Below the pieces are notes generated by a model, which saw only the letters and a program-made list of their open reading frames with translations, was not told where the DNA came from and made no database searches. The position numbers were made by a program, and so were the translations under genes. A stretch of DNA of 64,000 nucleotides from Oxalicibacterium flavum. GTDB lineage: Bacteria > Pseudomonadota > Gammaproteobacteria > Burkholderiales > Burkholderiaceae_D. Shown here piece by piece: positions 22,081 to 31,894 of this stretch (the stretch's first letter is position 1; each line of letters begins with the position of its first letter). Location of the stretch: contig NZ_BMCG01000001.1 of assembly GCF_014635065.1 (NCBI RefSeq), positions 558,001 through 622,000 on the forward strand, written 5' to 3'.

Positions 22081-22184
22081 TGTCCATCCGGAACGCGCCG
22101 TTCCTGCACTGAACGGCGCACGAAAGGAAGCGCGTGCCGCGCCAATCGCGGCACGCGTGCTCTGCAAGGCAACCGGAGGCATTC

Positions 22185-22811
22185 ATGCAGCAACTTCTGT
22201 TTTTCATCGACAAGATCAGCACCTGGGTCGGACAGGCCTTTTCGTGGCTGATCGTCGCTCTTACCCTGCTCATTTCGTGGGAAGTATTCTCGCGCTATGT
22301 GCTCAATCATCCGAATCCGTGGTCGTTCGACCTCATGATCATGATGTACGGCGCCGCCTTCATGATGGCCGGCGCCTACACGCTGGCCAAGAACGGCCAC
22401 GTGCGCGGCGACGTGCTCTACGGCTTCTTTCCGCCGCGCCTGCAGGCCGGGCTCGACCTGGCGCTGTATTTCCTGTTTTTCATCCCCGGCATCGTCGCGC
22501 TGATCTGGGCCGGCTATGACTACGCGGCCGAATCGCTGGCGATTCGCGAGCATTCGACGCTGACCGCCAATGGTCCGCCGCTCTATCCGTTCAAGATGGT
22601 GATTCCGATCGCCGGCGTGCTGCTGATCATGCAGGGCGTGGTCGAGATCATCCGCTGCGTGATCTGCCTGCGCGATGGCGCATGGCCGAAACGCGAGGAG
22701 GACGTGGAAGAGGTCGATGTCGACAAACTCAAGGCCATGGTGCACGTCAAGGATTCGGACATTGCCGAAGCCGATCGCGCCCTGGTCGAAAAACAGGGAG
22801 GTCAGCCATGA
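22185..22811 (+). CDS. dctQ: TRAP transporter small permease (DctQ family)
   Basis: 208 residues from the ATG at 22185, preceded by CCGGAGG. Four transmembrane segments are visible (about 13-35, 45-66, 85-107, 130-152), and LISWEVFSRYVLNHPNPWSF is the DctQ family signature. The C-terminus beyond 165 is charged and cytoplasmic (KREEDVEEVDVDKLKAM). Its stop codon overlaps the dctM start (ATGA), indicating translational coupling. With DctM it forms the sodium-coupled uptake complex. Confidence 0.93.
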   Translation: MQQLLFFIDKISTWVGQAFSWLIVALTLLISWEVFSRYVLNHPNPWSFDLMIMMYGAAFMMAGAYTLAKNGHVRGDVLYGFFPPRLQAGLDLALYFLFFIPGIVALIWAGYDYAAESLAIREHSTLTANGPPLYPFKMVIPIAGVLLIMQGVVEIIRCVICLRDGAWPKREEDVEEVDVDKLKAMVHVKDSDIAEADRALVEKQGGQP

Positions 22812-24787
22812 AGAAGGAAGCCTGGTTCGGCCTTTCCATCCTGTTCGCGATCATCGCCGTCATCGTCATCTTCACACCGTCACCGTCGGAGATGACCAAC
22901 GGCCACCTCGGACTGCTGATGCTGGCGCTGGTGGTGGTCGCCATCATGCTCGGTTTTCCGACCGCCTTCACGCTGATGGGCATGGGCGTGATGTTCGCGT
23001 GGTTCGCCTTCTATAGTCGCGATCCGACACTGGCGACACAGCTCACGCTGGACCTGATGGTGCAGCGCGCCTATTCGGTGATGGCCAACGACGTGCTGAT
23101 CTCGATCCCGCTGTTCATCTTCATGGGCTACCTGGTCGAACGCGCCAACCTGATCGAGAAGCTGTTCAAGAGCATGCACATCGCGCTGGCGCGCCTGCCC
23201 GGCTCGCTCGCCGTGGCGGCCATCGTCACCTGCGCCGTGTTCGCCACCGCCACCGGCATCGTCGGTGCGGTCGTCACGCTGATGGGCCTGCTGGCACTGC
23301 CGGCCATGCTCAAGGCCGGCTACAGCACGCAACTGTCGGCCGGCTCGATCACCGCCGGCGGCTGCCTCGGTATCCTGATCCCGCCCTCGGTGCTGCTGAT
23401 CGTCTATGGCGCCACCGCCGGCGTCTCGGTCGTCAAGCTGTATGCGGGTGCGCTGTTTCCGGGCGTGCTGCTGACCGTGCTCTACATCGGCTACGTGATC
23501 ATCCTCGCCAAGCTCAAGCCCAACCTTGCGCCGCCGCTGCCGCCGGAAGAACGTCGGGTGATCCTGCCGGCGCATGCGGAGAAAGTGTCCGCCTCGTTCG
23601 GCAGGAAGGCGTTGCCGAGCCTGCTGCGCGCCATCAAGGGCCGCCGCGCCGCCGACGTACCGCTGCGCACGCTGCTGTCGCAGCTCGGCATTGCGCTGTT
23701 GCCGGCGCTGGCGTTCGCCGCGGTCATGGGTTTCAGCTACCACCTCGTCACGTCGCCGAAAGGCAGCATCGTCGACACCAGCGAGATGGGCTTCGACATC
23801 GGCGACAGCTACAGCCAGGACTACGGCGGCCTGGCCGAACCGGAAATCGAGGGTGGCTTCGGCGAACCGCCAGCGATGGAAGCCACGCCCGACGATGGCG
23901 GCCTGGCCACGCCGCCGCTCGAGTCGAGCGCAACCGACAGCCTGGCCGAACCGGCCGGCGCGGAACCGCCGGCCGCAGCACAGGAAGCGGCACCGGATGA
24001 AGCGAAGGCAGCGGCCGATCCTTCGCAGCGTACGCCGGCACCGACCGCCTTCTGGATCGTGTTCTTCGTCGGCCTGGCCCTGCTGCTGGCGTTCTACGCG
24101 ATCTTCACCTTCGCGCGGCTCGAGATCTTCAAGATGCTGCTCGGTTCGCTGTTCCCGCTCGCGCTGCTGATCATGGCCGTGCTCGGCACCATCGTGTTCG
24201 GCCTGGCAACGCCGACCGAGGCGGCAGCCATGGGCGCCTTCGGCGGCATCGTGCTGGCTGCCTGCTATCGGCGTTTCAACTTCACCATGCTGCGCGAATC
24301 GGCCTTCCTCGCCGCCAAGACCAGCGCCATGGTGTGCTGGCTGTTCGTCGGCTCGTCGATTTTCTCGGCCTCGTTCGCGCTGCTGGGCGGACAGGAGATC
24401 ATCAACGACTGGGTGCTCGGTATGGACCTGACGCCGGTGCAGTTCATGCTGCTGGCGCAGGTCATCATCTTCCTGCTCGGCTGGCCGCTCGAGTGGACCG
24501 AGATCATCGTCATCTTCATGCCGATCTTCATCCCGCTGCTGCCGCACTTCGACATCGATCCGCTGTTCTTCGGCCTGCTGGTCGCGCTGAACCTGCAGAC
24601 GGCCTTCCTGTCGCCGCCGGTCGCCATGTCGGCCTTCTATCTGAAGGGCGTGGCGCCGCCGCACGTGACGCTGAACCAGATCTTCCTCGGCATGATGCCG
24701 TTCATGGGCATACAGATCATTGCACTGGTTGTGCTCTACATGTTCCCTGCGATTGCACTCTGGCTGCCGGGCGTGCTTTACAACTGA
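22808..24787 (+). CDS. dctM: TRAP transporter large permease (DctM family) with a large internal insertion
   Basis: 659 residues, against about 430 for a typical DctM. The two DctM halves are recognisable: residues 1-235 (GFPTAFTLMGMGVMFAWFAF, GGCLGILIPPSVLLIVYGAT) and about 450-659 (FGLATPTEAAAMGAFGG, LGWPLEWTEIIVIFMPIFIP, LNLQTAFLSPPVAMSAFYLK). Between them sit roughly 210 extra residues: a basic stretch, one hydrophobic segment (IALLPALAFAAVMGFSYHLV), then an acidic, Pro/Ala/Glu-rich segment of about 80 residues, and a further membrane segment (FWIVFFVGLALLLAFYAIF). The frame is intact throughout. A strong terminator follows, closing the dctPQM operon. Confidence 0.92.
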   Translation: MKKEAWFGLSILFAIIAVIVIFTPSPSEMTNGHLGLLMLALVVVAIMLGFPTAFTLMGMGVMFAWFAFYSRDPTLATQLTLDLMVQRAYSVMANDVLISIPLFIFMGYLVERANLIEKLFKSMHIALARLPGSLAVAAIVTCAVFATATGIVGAVVTLMGLLALPAMLKAGYSTQLSAGSITAGGCLGILIPPSVLLIVYGATAGVSVVKLYAGALFPGVLLTVLYIGYVIILAKLKPNLAPPLPPEERRVILPAHAEKVSASFGRKALPSLLRAIKGRRAADVPLRTLLSQLGIALLPALAFAAVMGFSYHLVTSPKGSIVDTSEMGFDIGDSYSQDYGGLAEPEIEGGFGEPPAMEATPDDGGLATPPLESSATDSLAEPAGAEPPAAAQEAAPDEAKAAADPSQRTPAPTAFWIVFFVGLALLLAFYAIFTFARLEIFKMLLGSLFPLALLIMAVLGTIVFGLATPTEAAAMGAFGGIVLAACYRRFNFTMLRESAFLAAKTSAMVCWLFVGSSIFSASFALLGGQEIINDWVLGMDLTPVQFMLLAQVIIFLLGWPLEWTEIIVIFMPIFIPLLPHFDIDPLFFGLLVALNLQTAFLSPPVAMSAFYLKGVAPPHVTLNQIFLGMMPFMGIQIIALVVLYMFPAIALWLPGVLYN

Positions 24788-24803
24788 TACCGGCACACGC
24801 CGC

Positions 24804-24834
24804 AAAAAGGGGATGCTGCGGCATCCCCTTTTTT
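24804..24834 (+). terminator. Terminator of the dctPQM operon
   Basis: AAAAGGGGATGC (24805-24816) pairs perfectly with GCATCCCCTTTT (24821-24832) around a TGCG loop and is followed by more T residues. Confidence 0.93.
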
Positions 24835-24914
24835 ATCGATCCCGCTGTACTGCCCCGCGTTGTATTCCTGCATCGCGCTTCCCGCTCCTTGCCGTGCGAT
24901 CGGGGACCTGCGTT

Positions 24915-24935
24915 AAAATGAGAACGATTCTTATA
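24915..24935. promoter_or_regulatory. Fur box upstream of the first fecI-type gene
   Basis: The core GAGAACGATTCTT (24920-24932) in an A/T-rich context fits the inverted Fur consensus. It shares GAGAACGATTCT exactly with the site upstream of the Cys-rich protein gene at 36.8 kb. Confidence 0.8.
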
Positions 24936-24975
24936 TACAACCGATGCGAAAAACGCATCGTCCCCGGGAGAAAAC

Positions 24976-25494
24976 ATGCCTGCGCCAGAAGCAGCCTTGC
25001 AGCAGAAAATGCACGCACTGTATTGCGAGCATCGCGGCTGGCTGTTCAACTGGCTGCGCCGCAAGCTCGGCTGCGCGCACAATGCCGCCGATCTGACCCA
25101 GGACACCTTTCTTCGCATCATCACCTCGCGCGATGCGCTGCTTGGCATGCGCGAACCACGCGCCTATCTGGCGACGACCGCCAAGCGCCTGCTGGTGGAC
25201 CAGACACGGCGCCAACTGCTCGAACAGGCCTATCTCAAGGAACTGGCGGTGGTCACCGCCCGGCTGGAAGACAGCCCGTCGCCCGAACGCATCATGCAAA
25301 CGCTGCAGGCGCTGGTGCAGATCGAAGCGGCGCTCGACGGCCTGTCCGTCAACGCCCGTCAGGCCTTCCTGCTGCACTACCTGGACGGACAGACGCATGC
25401 CGCCATTGCCGCTGCGCTCGGCGTCTCGACCAAGATGGTGCAGAAGTACCTGATCCAGGCCCTTGCCCACTGCCAGCGCCCGCTGGAGGATTGA
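24976..25494 (+). CDS. ECF sigma factor, FecI type
   Basis: 172 residues, ATG preceded by GGGAGAAAAC. Region 2 includes WLRRKLGCAHNAADLTQDTFLRI (shortened match to the FecI pattern HNAADLTQDTFLRI), and region 4 reads LPxxRQAF-like SVNARQAFLLHYLDGQTHAA with an HTH (AAALGVSTKMVQKYLIQAL). FecI-type sigma factors transcribe TonB-receptor genes when a periplasmic signal is relayed by the partner FecR. The fecR gene follows immediately and the receptor gene after that, with a Fur box in front: iron limitation permits expression and ligand then activates it. Confidence 0.95.
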   Translation: MPAPEAALQQKMHALYCEHRGWLFNWLRRKLGCAHNAADLTQDTFLRIITSRDALLGMREPRAYLATTAKRLLVDQTRRQLLEQAYLKELAVVTARLEDSPSPERIMQTLQALVQIEAALDGLSVNARQAFLLHYLDGQTHAAIAAALGVSTKMVQKYLIQALAHCQRPLED

Positions 25495-26520
25495 GTGGAC
25501 GACGAGCGCAAGGGCGAGGATATCGCCGAGCAGGCCGCCGCCTGGATCATGCGGCTCACCTGCGACGACGAGACCGAGCGCGCACGCGCACAGGCCGGCT
25601 TTGCCGCCTGGAAAGCAGCCGATGCGCGCCATGCTGTGGCGGCCGCGCGCATCGAATCCTTCGTCGGCAGCGTACAGGACATGCGGCAGGACGCCGGCGA
25701 CAATCTGCGGCCGGTACATGCCGCGCTCAACGCGGCGCATGAAGGCACGCGCCGCCAACGGCGACGCACGAGCGCAAGACGCATCGGCGGCGTGCTCCTG
25801 CTGGCATGCGCACTGGCCGTCCCGGCCTGGCTGGCGCTGCAGGGCGGCCAACCCGTGCATCTGCTGGCCGATCTGCGCAGCAGCGAAGGGCAATGGATCA
25901 CGCATACCCTCACCGACGGCAGCCGCATCACCTTGAGCGGCGTCAGCGCCGTCAACCTGCGCTATGACGAACACAACAGGACCATCGACCTGCTGCATGG
26001 CGAGATTCTGGTGGACGTAGCCAAGGATGCCGCGCGTCCGTTCCTGGTCCGGACGCCGCTGGCGACCATCCGCGCACTCGGAACGCGCTTTGCGGTCACT
26101 CATCAGGACGATGCCTCGGTGCTCGACATGTTCGAATCCAGGGTGTCGGTGCACACGCACGCTGCACACAGCAAGCCGGAAGACCTCGTGGTGGAAGCCG
26201 GACAACGCGTACGACTGGGACAACGGGGCGTGGACCGCATCGAAGCCATCGATGCGACCCGCACCGAGGAAGGGTGGCGTTCCCATCGGCTCGTGATCCG
26301 CGATCGGCCGCTGCCCGAAGTGCTCGAACAGCTCATGCGCCATCGTCGCGGCCGCATCCATTACGACGCGGCCGAACTCGCGCACATCCGCGTTTCCGGC
26401 GTGCTGCCGCTCGACGACACGGACCAGGCCCTGCAATTGCTGCAGACGAACTTCCCCGAACTGCGCATGCGCTTTCTGACGGCGCGCTGGGTCTGGGTGG
26501 GGCTGCAAGCCGGCGGCTGA
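25495..26520 (+). CDS. FecR-type anti-sigma regulator
   Basis: 341 residues with a GTG start directly after the sigma-factor stop codon. The cytoplasmic N-terminus (DUF4880-like: AAAWIMRLTCDDETERARAQAGFAAW, given here only as family pattern AAxWxxxL) would bind the sigma factor. One transmembrane helix (GGVLLLACALAVPAWLAL) lies near residue 100, and a periplasmic FecR domain (DGSRITLSGVSAVNLRYD) follows, with a C-terminal part that contacts the receptor's signalling domain. It belongs with the sigma factor upstream and the receptor 91 bp downstream. Confidence 0.93.
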   Translation: MDDERKGEDIAEQAAAWIMRLTCDDETERARAQAGFAAWKAADARHAVAAARIESFVGSVQDMRQDAGDNLRPVHAALNAAHEGTRRQRRRTSARRIGGVLLLACALAVPAWLALQGGQPVHLLADLRSSEGQWITHTLTDGSRITLSGVSAVNLRYDEHNRTIDLLHGEILVDVAKDAARPFLVRTPLATIRALGTRFAVTHQDDASVLDMFESRVSVHTHAAHSKPEDLVVEAGQRVRLGQRGVDRIEAIDATRTEEGWRSHRLVIRDRPLPEVLEQLMRHRRGRIHYDAAELAHIRVSGVLPLDDTDQALQLLQTNFPELRMRFLTARWVWVGLQAGG

Positions 26521-26611
26521 CGGATTGGCAGGATTTTTTTGGGTTGATGGTTCCAATTTTTCTTTTTCGTTCGTCAATGCAGATGAGCACAACGAAAAGG
26601 AACCGCTTTCC

Positions 26612-29026
26612 ATGACCCGCAAACCATCTTCTTTCCCGCATCGTCGCCTTTCGCCGCTGGCGATCGCCCTGCAATTCACCTTTGTTCTGGCCGCCGCCGG
26701 CCCCTTTGCCGATGCGCTCGCACAGGCTCGCCAGTACGACATTCCAGCCGGTCCGCTGGAAGAAACCCTCAATCGCTTCGCGCAGGAATCCGGCGCCGCC
26801 ATCGTGGTGGATGCCGGCAAGGTCGGCAAGCTGCGCTCGCCCGGACTGAGCGGCACGCATGACGTCGAGGACGGTTTCAATGCACTGCTGCGCGGCACCG
26901 GCTACGTGATCGACAAGACACAGGCCGGCTACGTGCTGAAACCGGCCGCCCCTGCCAGCACGCCGGGCGTGACACCGATCAAGGCCGAACCGCGCCAGGA
27001 CAATTTCCTGCAGGAAGTCGTGGTGACCGCCTCGCGTTCCAACATGGAAGCCGAAAAGGCACCGCAAACGGTACAGATCATCGGCAAGCAGGAAATCGAG
27101 CAGCAGCTCGCTCTGTCCACCAATTCTTCCGATGTGCTGAGCAACCTGATCCCGTCCTATACGCCAAGTCGCGGCAAGATGAACGGCAGCGGCGAAACCC
27201 TGCGCGGCCGCACGCCGCTGATCCTGATCGACGGCGTGCCGCAGTCCAATCCGATCCGGCCGACCGGACGCGAAGCGCACACCATCGACTTCTCGATGGT
27301 CGAACGCATCGAGGTTGTCCAGGGCGCCAATGCGATCAACGGCCTCGGCGCTACCGGTGGCACCATCAACATCATCACGCGGCGACCGGCCAACGGTTCC
27401 TTCAACCAGCACGTCGATGTGCAGGCCACCATGCCGACCTCCGGCATCGACAGCGAGGTCATGAACTACAAGACCACCTATCGCGCAGACGGCCGGCAGG
27501 ACAAGCTCGACTACCTGTTCGCACTGAGCTACGAGGACCAGGGACTCCAGCGCGATGCCAAAGGCAGATCGATCGGTACCGACAATACGCAGGGCGACCT
27601 GATGGATTCGCGCGGATACGACATTCTCGGCAAGATCGGCTACTGGCTGACCGACGACCAGCGCCTGCAGTTCTCCGTCAATCACTATCGCATCAAATCC
27701 AAGGCTGGCTATACTGCCGTCGCCGGCGACCGTGCGCAGGGCATCCCGACTACATCCATCGAGGCACAACCACCGGGCACGCCGCCATGGAACGACGTCT
27801 GGACCACCGCCGTCACCTATGATCACTACGATCTGGCCGGCATGGAACTGTCCGCCATGGTGTTCCATCAGAAGTTCGAGGCGCTGTTCGGCGCCACCGA
27901 TTCGACCACCTTCCAGGATCCGCTGATCGCGCCGGTCGGCACCCTGTACGATCAGTCGCGTGCCTCGTCCAGCAAGTACGGCAGCAAGGTCAACCTGACC
28001 AAGTCCGATCTTCTCGACGGCCAGCTCAAGGCGACTGTCGGGTTCGACACGCTGATCGACAAGGGCGAACAGGATCTCTACGGCACCAATCGCACCTATG
28101 TCCCCGAATCGACCTACAACAACCTGTCGCTGTTTGCGCAGGGAGAATTCAAGCTGCGTGACAACCTTGTGCTGCACGGCGGCGTGCGCAAGGAATATGC
28201 CGACCTCAAGATCGACAGCTATCGGACGCTGGCGGCGTACAACAATGTCGAGGTACAGGGCGGCAAGCTCAATTTCGACGAAACGCTTTATAACGTGGGC
28301 CTGACCTTTACTCCGGTACAGGACCTGACGCTGTTCACCAGCTATTCGGAAGGGTTCGGCATGCCGGACGTCGGCCGCGTGCTGCGTGCCATCAACACGC
28401 CTGGACAGACCATCGCCCAAATGCACACACTGGCGCCCATCCTCACCGAAAGCATCGAACTCGGTGGCCGCTTCAAGCGTGGAAACTGGGATGTGGAAGC
28501 CAGCCTCTATCAGTCCGACTCCGACTACGGCACGCGCGTCGTCCGCGAGAACGACGCCTTCATGCTGGCACGCGAGAAAAACCGCGTGCAGGGGATGGAC
28601 GCCAGCCTCGGCTACCGCTTCAGCAAATCGCAACGTGCACGGCTTGCCTATGCGCACTCCAAGGGACGCTACGACAGCGATGCAAACGGCAGCCTCGATG
28701 CGCGGCTCGATGGCGCCAACATCGCGCCCAATCGCCTGATCGCAAGCTGGTCTTCGGACTGGAACGACAAACTGTCTTCCTTCTTCCAGGTACAGCATGC
28801 CTTCAGCAAATCGTTCGGCGACCCGGACAAGGAATTCAAGGGCTATACGCTGGTCGACGCAAGCATGCGCTACAAACTGCCCAAGGGCACGTTGCGCCTG
28901 GCCGTCGCCAACCTGTTCGACGAGAACTACATCACCTATTACTCGCAGAGCGCGCTGGTCGAACCGCTGCGCTATTTCGCGGGACGGGGCCGCACGCTGA
29001 CCATCGGCTATTCGCTGGACTTCTGA
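26612..29026 (+). CDS. TonB-dependent siderophore receptor with N-terminal signalling domain
   Basis: 804 residues from the ATG at 26612, ribosome site AAAGGAACC. After a long signal peptide (cleavage near ADALAQA) comes a secretin/TonB short N-terminal (STN) domain at about 35-100 (QYDIPAGPLEETLNRFAQES), which in this class signals to FecR. Then a plug domain with the TonB-box region near VVVTASRSN and LRGRTPLILIDGVPQ, and a beta-barrel ending in aromatic Phe (TIGYSLDF). It should import a ferric chelate across the outer membrane. No siderophore biosynthesis genes are nearby, so the ligand may be a xenosiderophore or other iron complex. Confidence 0.94.
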   Translation: MTRKPSSFPHRRLSPLAIALQFTFVLAAAGPFADALAQARQYDIPAGPLEETLNRFAQESGAAIVVDAGKVGKLRSPGLSGTHDVEDGFNALLRGTGYVIDKTQAGYVLKPAAPASTPGVTPIKAEPRQDNFLQEVVVTASRSNMEAEKAPQTVQIIGKQEIEQQLALSTNSSDVLSNLIPSYTPSRGKMNGSGETLRGRTPLILIDGVPQSNPIRPTGREAHTIDFSMVERIEVVQGANAINGLGATGGTINIITRRPANGSFNQHVDVQATMPTSGIDSEVMNYKTTYRADGRQDKLDYLFALSYEDQGLQRDAKGRSIGTDNTQGDLMDSRGYDILGKIGYWLTDDQRLQFSVNHYRIKSKAGYTAVAGDRAQGIPTTSIEAQPPGTPPWNDVWTTAVTYDHYDLAGMELSAMVFHQKFEALFGATDSTTFQDPLIAPVGTLYDQSRASSSKYGSKVNLTKSDLLDGQLKATVGFDTLIDKGEQDLYGTNRTYVPESTYNNLSLFAQGEFKLRDNLVLHGGVRKEYADLKIDSYRTLAAYNNVEVQGGKLNFDETLYNVGLTFTPVQDLTLFTSYSEGFGMPDVGRVLRAINTPGQTIAQMHTLAPILTESIELGGRFKRGNWDVEASLYQSDSDYGTRVVRENDAFMLAREKNRVQGMDASLGYRFSKSQRARLAYAHSKGRYDSDANGSLDARLDGANIAPNRLIASWSSDWNDKLSSFFQVQHAFSKSFGDPDKEFKGYTLVDASMRYKLPKGTLRLAVANLFDENYITYYSQSALVEPLRYFAGRGRTLTIGYSLDF

Positions 29027-29043
29027 TCGCCACTCACAGGCGA

Positions 29044-29090
29044 AGCGGCGCATGCAATCGTTGCGACGGTTGCATGCGCCGTTCTTTTTT
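29044..29090 (+). terminator. Terminator after the first TonB receptor
   Basis: CGGCGCATGCAA (29046-29057) pairs with TTGCATGCGCCG (29070-29081), followed by a T-rich run (TTCTTTTTT) ending at the convergent lyase stop codon. Confidence 0.88.
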
Positions 29091-30037
29091 CAGGCAGGAT
29101 TGCAGGCTGTGGCTGCGCTCGCTGATGTACTTTTTGCCGCAATCGCATTGCCGGCACGCCCCGCCGGCTTGCGCCCGAGCTGCGCCGAGATGAACTGCCC
29201 CGCGTCCACCACCGCATCGAGATCGATGCCGGTTTCGATTCCCAGACCCTGCATCATGTAAAGCACGTCCTCGGTCGCAACATTGCCGGTAGCGCCTTTC
29301 GCGTAGGGGCAGCCGCCAAGGCCGGCGACCGACGCGTGATAGATCGTGATGCCGACCTCCAGGCTTGCATAGATGTTGGCGAGCGCCTGGCCGTAGGTAT
29401 CGTGGAAGTGGCCGGACAGGCGTTCGATAGGAAACACCTCGGCGGCGCGCTGCATCACGGTCTGCACGTGGCGCGGCGTGGCGACGCCGATGGTGTCGGC
29501 AATGTCGATCTCGTCGCAGCCGAGGTCGCGCAGTTGCATCGTAACGTCGGCCACCGCATCGGCCGTGACCTCGCCCTGATACGGACAACCGAAGGCGCAG
29601 CTCAGCGCGCCGCGCAGGCGCATGCCGTTTTCCTTTGCCGCGCGCGCGACCTCGACGAAGCGCGCGATGGATTCCGCGATCGAGCAGTTGATGTTGCGTT
29701 GCGAGAAGGCCTCCGACGCCGCCGCGAAGATCACGACTTCATCGACACCGGCCGCCAGCGCCGCCTCGAAACCCTTCATGTTCGGCACCAGCGCCGAATA
29801 GAAGGTGCCGGGCCGGCGCGTGATGCCGGCCATGACCTCGGCCGAGGTTGCCATCTGCGGCACCCATTTGGGCGAGACGAAGGACGCCGCCTCGACATTC
29901 GCAAAACCCGCTTGTGACAGGCGGTTAACGAGTTCGATCTTGACCGCCGCAGGAATCGTCTGCGGTTCGTTCTGCAGACCGTCGCGCGGACCGACTTCGA
30001 CGATCTTGACGGAGCGCGGCAGGGAAGGGAGCGGCAT
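29090..30037 (-). CDS. Hydroxymethylglutaryl-CoA lyase
   Basis: 315 residues from the ATG at 30037, with AAGAGG upstream; an alternative ATG at 30070 would begin inside the bioB terminator region. The enzyme is an HMGL/DRE-TIM metallolyase: VEVGPRDGLQNE near the N-terminus is the metal- and acyl-CoA-binding motif, and GLGGCPYAKGATGNVATEDV near the C-terminus contains the active-site Cys of HMG-CoA lyase. It splits HMG-CoA to acetoacetate and acetyl-CoA, the last step of leucine catabolism. It stands alone; the other leucine-degradation genes are not in this window. Confidence 0.94.
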   Translation of the reverse strand: MPLPSLPRSVKIVEVGPRDGLQNEPQTIPAAVKIELVNRLSQAGFANVEAASFVSPKWVPQMATSAEVMAGITRRPGTFYSALVPNMKGFEAALAAGVDEVVIFAAASEAFSQRNINCSIAESIARFVEVARAAKENGMRLRGALSCAFGCPYQGEVTADAVADVTMQLRDLGCDEIDIADTIGVATPRHVQTVMQRAAEVFPIERLSGHFHDTYGQALANIYASLEVGITIYHASVAGLGGCPYAKGATGNVATEDVLYMMQGLGIETGIDLDAVVDAGQFISAQLGRKPAGRAGNAIAAKSTSASAATACNPA

Positions 30038-30071
30038 CGCGGGCCTCTTGCAGTTCAATGAGGATTTCAAT

Positions 30072-30098
30072 GAAAAACGGCCGGTCGCAACCGGCCGC
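30072..30098 (-). terminator. Terminator of the biotin operon
   Basis: On the minus strand CGGCCGGT and ACCGGCCG form an 8-bp stem with a 4-nt loop, followed by TTTTT, 19 bases after the bioB stop codon. Confidence 0.88.
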
Positions 30099-30116
30099 CG
30101 GATGAATGCGCCGCGC

Positions 30117-31142
30117 TTACGACGTCACCGCGCAGCGCGCGTCGATCGCGTTGTTGCGCGTGTGCATGCCGAGCTTGTTGAGCAGCGCGACGTCGGCATC
30201 GGCTTCCGGATTGCCGGTGGTCAGCAGCTTGTCGCCATAGAAGATCGAGTTGGCGCCGGCGACGAAGCACAGCGCCTGGATCGCCTCGCCCATTTCGCGG
30301 CGACCGGCCGACAGGCGCACGCGCGCCTTCGGCATCGTGATGCGCGCAACCGCCACGGTGCGCACGAACTCGAGCGGATCGATCGGCTCGGTGCCGTGCA
30401 GCGGCGTGCCTTCGACCTGCACCAGGTTGTTGACCGGCACCGATTCCGGATACGGGTCCATGTTGCAGAGCTGCGCCATCAGGCCGGCGCGCTGCAGGCG
30501 CGATTCGCCCATGCCGACGATGCCGCCGCAGCAGACCTTGATGCCGACGCCGCGCACGCGTTCCAGCGTGTCGAGGCGGTTCTGGTAGTCGCGCGTGGAG
30601 ATAATGTTGTTGTAGAACTCGGGCGCGGTGTCGAGGTTATGGTTGTAGTAGTCGAGGCCGGCGTCCTTCAGCTTTTCCGCCTGACCTTCACCCAGCATGC
30701 CGAGCGTGGCGCAGGTTTCCAGGCCGAGCGCCTTCACCTCACGCACCATTTCCTCGACCTTTTCGAGATCGCGGTCCTTGGGTTCGCGCCAGGCGGCACC
30801 CATGCAGAAGCGCGTTGCGCCATGCGACTTGGCTTCGCGCGCGGCGGCCAGCACTTCGTCGAGCGGCAGGATCTTCTGCGCCTTCACGCCGGTGTCGTAG
30901 CGCGCCGCCTGCGGACAGTAGCCGCAGTCCTCGGGACAGCCGCCGGTCTTGATCGACAGCAGGGTCGCGAACTCGACTTCGTTCGGATCGAAATGTTCGC
31001 GGTGCACGGTCTGCGCGCGGTAGATCAATTCGTTGAACGGCAAGTTGAACAAGGCAAGCACGTCCTCGACCGGCCACTTGGTCGGAACGATGGGCGCGAC
31101 CGGCTTGGCAGCCGGCTGGAACGTGATGGGTTGCGACGACAT
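30117..31142 (-). CDS. bioB: Biotin synthase
   Basis: 341 residues from the ATG at 31142 with AGGAG upstream. This radical-SAM enzyme inserts sulfur into dethiobiotin. The CxxxCxxC cluster is in [23 protein letters not shown] and GGIVGMGE are standard BioB motifs, and the C-terminal region ([19 protein letters not shown]) is complete. It is the last gene of ychJ-bioA-bioF-bioD-bioB and starts 35 bp after bioD. Confidence 0.97.
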   Translation of the reverse strand: MSSQPITFQPAAKPVAPIVPTKWPVEDVLALFNLPFNELIYRAQTVHREHFDPNEVEFATLLSIKTGGCPEDCGYCPQAARYDTGVKAQKILPLDEVLAAAREAKSHGATRFCMGAAWREPKDRDLEKVEEMVREVKALGLETCATLGMLGEGQAEKLKDAGLDYYNHNLDTAPEFYNNIISTRDYQNRLDTLERVRGVGIKVCCGGIVGMGESRLQRAGLMAQLCNMDPYPESVPVNNLVQVEGTPLHGTEPIDPLEFVRTVAVARITMPKARVRLSAGRREMGEAIQALCFVAGANSIFYGDKLLTTGNPEADADVALLNKLGMHTRNNAIDARCAVTS

Positions 31143-31177
31143 GAAAAAACTCCTGACTTTAAATTCCTGATGCGACT

Positions 31178-31894
31178 CTAATGCGCCTTGCCGGGCCATC
31201 CCGGCAACAGCGTGCAATCCAGATGATCGGCGGCCGCAGCCGCCATCGGCGCGGCCAGACGCGGCACGCAGCCGAGCAAGGGCGCAGGCAAACGGGCCTG
31301 CAGCGCTTCGACATTATCCCTCGCAAATGCCATGCCCGGATCGACCGTATTGGCGATCCAGCCAGCCAGCGTCAGGCCGCGCGCGGCCATCGCCTCGGCC
31401 GTCAGCAGCGCGTGGCTGATGCAGCCCAGGCGCAGCCCGACCACCATTATGACGGGCAAATCGAGTTCGCGGGCCAGATCCGCCGTGTCTTCGGTGTCGG
31501 AAAGCGGCACGCAGAAGCCGCCCACGCCTTCCACCACCACGGCGTCGGCCTGTGCCGCCACCTGCGCATAACATCCTGCAATATGCGCAATATTCATCTC
31601 AACGCCCATCAACTTCGCCGAAACATGCGGCGCCGCCGCTTCCTTCAGCAAGTAGGGCACGGCCAGTTCGGGCGGCAATTTTACGTTGGCGGCTGCCGCC
31701 AGCAGATCGGCGTCCTCATTGTGCCAGACCTCGCGCCCGGCTTCGCTCGTTACGGTGACGCCGGCCGCGATCGGCTTCATGGCGGCTACACGCAAGCCTT
31801 GACGTACCAGCGCCGTCACCAGCGCGGTCGAAATCAGGGTCTTGCCGATTTCGGTATCGGTGCCGGTGACGAACCAGGCGTGCTCTGCGCTCAT
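31178..31894 (-). CDS. bioD: Dethiobiotin synthetase
   Basis: 238 residues from the ATG at 31894 ([19 protein letters not shown]). The P-loop is [28 protein letters not shown] is the second conserved block (Glu-Gly-Val-Gly-Gly). It closes the ureido ring of dethiobiotin using ATP and CO2. Its ATG overlaps the bioF stop (ATGA), indicating translational coupling. Confidence 0.96.
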   Translation of the reverse strand: MSAEHAWFVTGTDTEIGKTLISTALVTALVRQGLRVAAMKPIAAGVTVTSEAGREVWHNEDADLLAAAANVKLPPELAVPYLLKEAAAPHVSAKLMGVEMNIAHIAGCYAQVAAQADAVVVEGVGGFCVPLSDTEDTADLARELDLPVIMVVGLRLGCISHALLTAEAMAARGLTLAGWIANTVDPGMAFARDNVEALQARLPAPLLGCVPRLAAPMAAAAADHLDCTLLPGWPGKAH

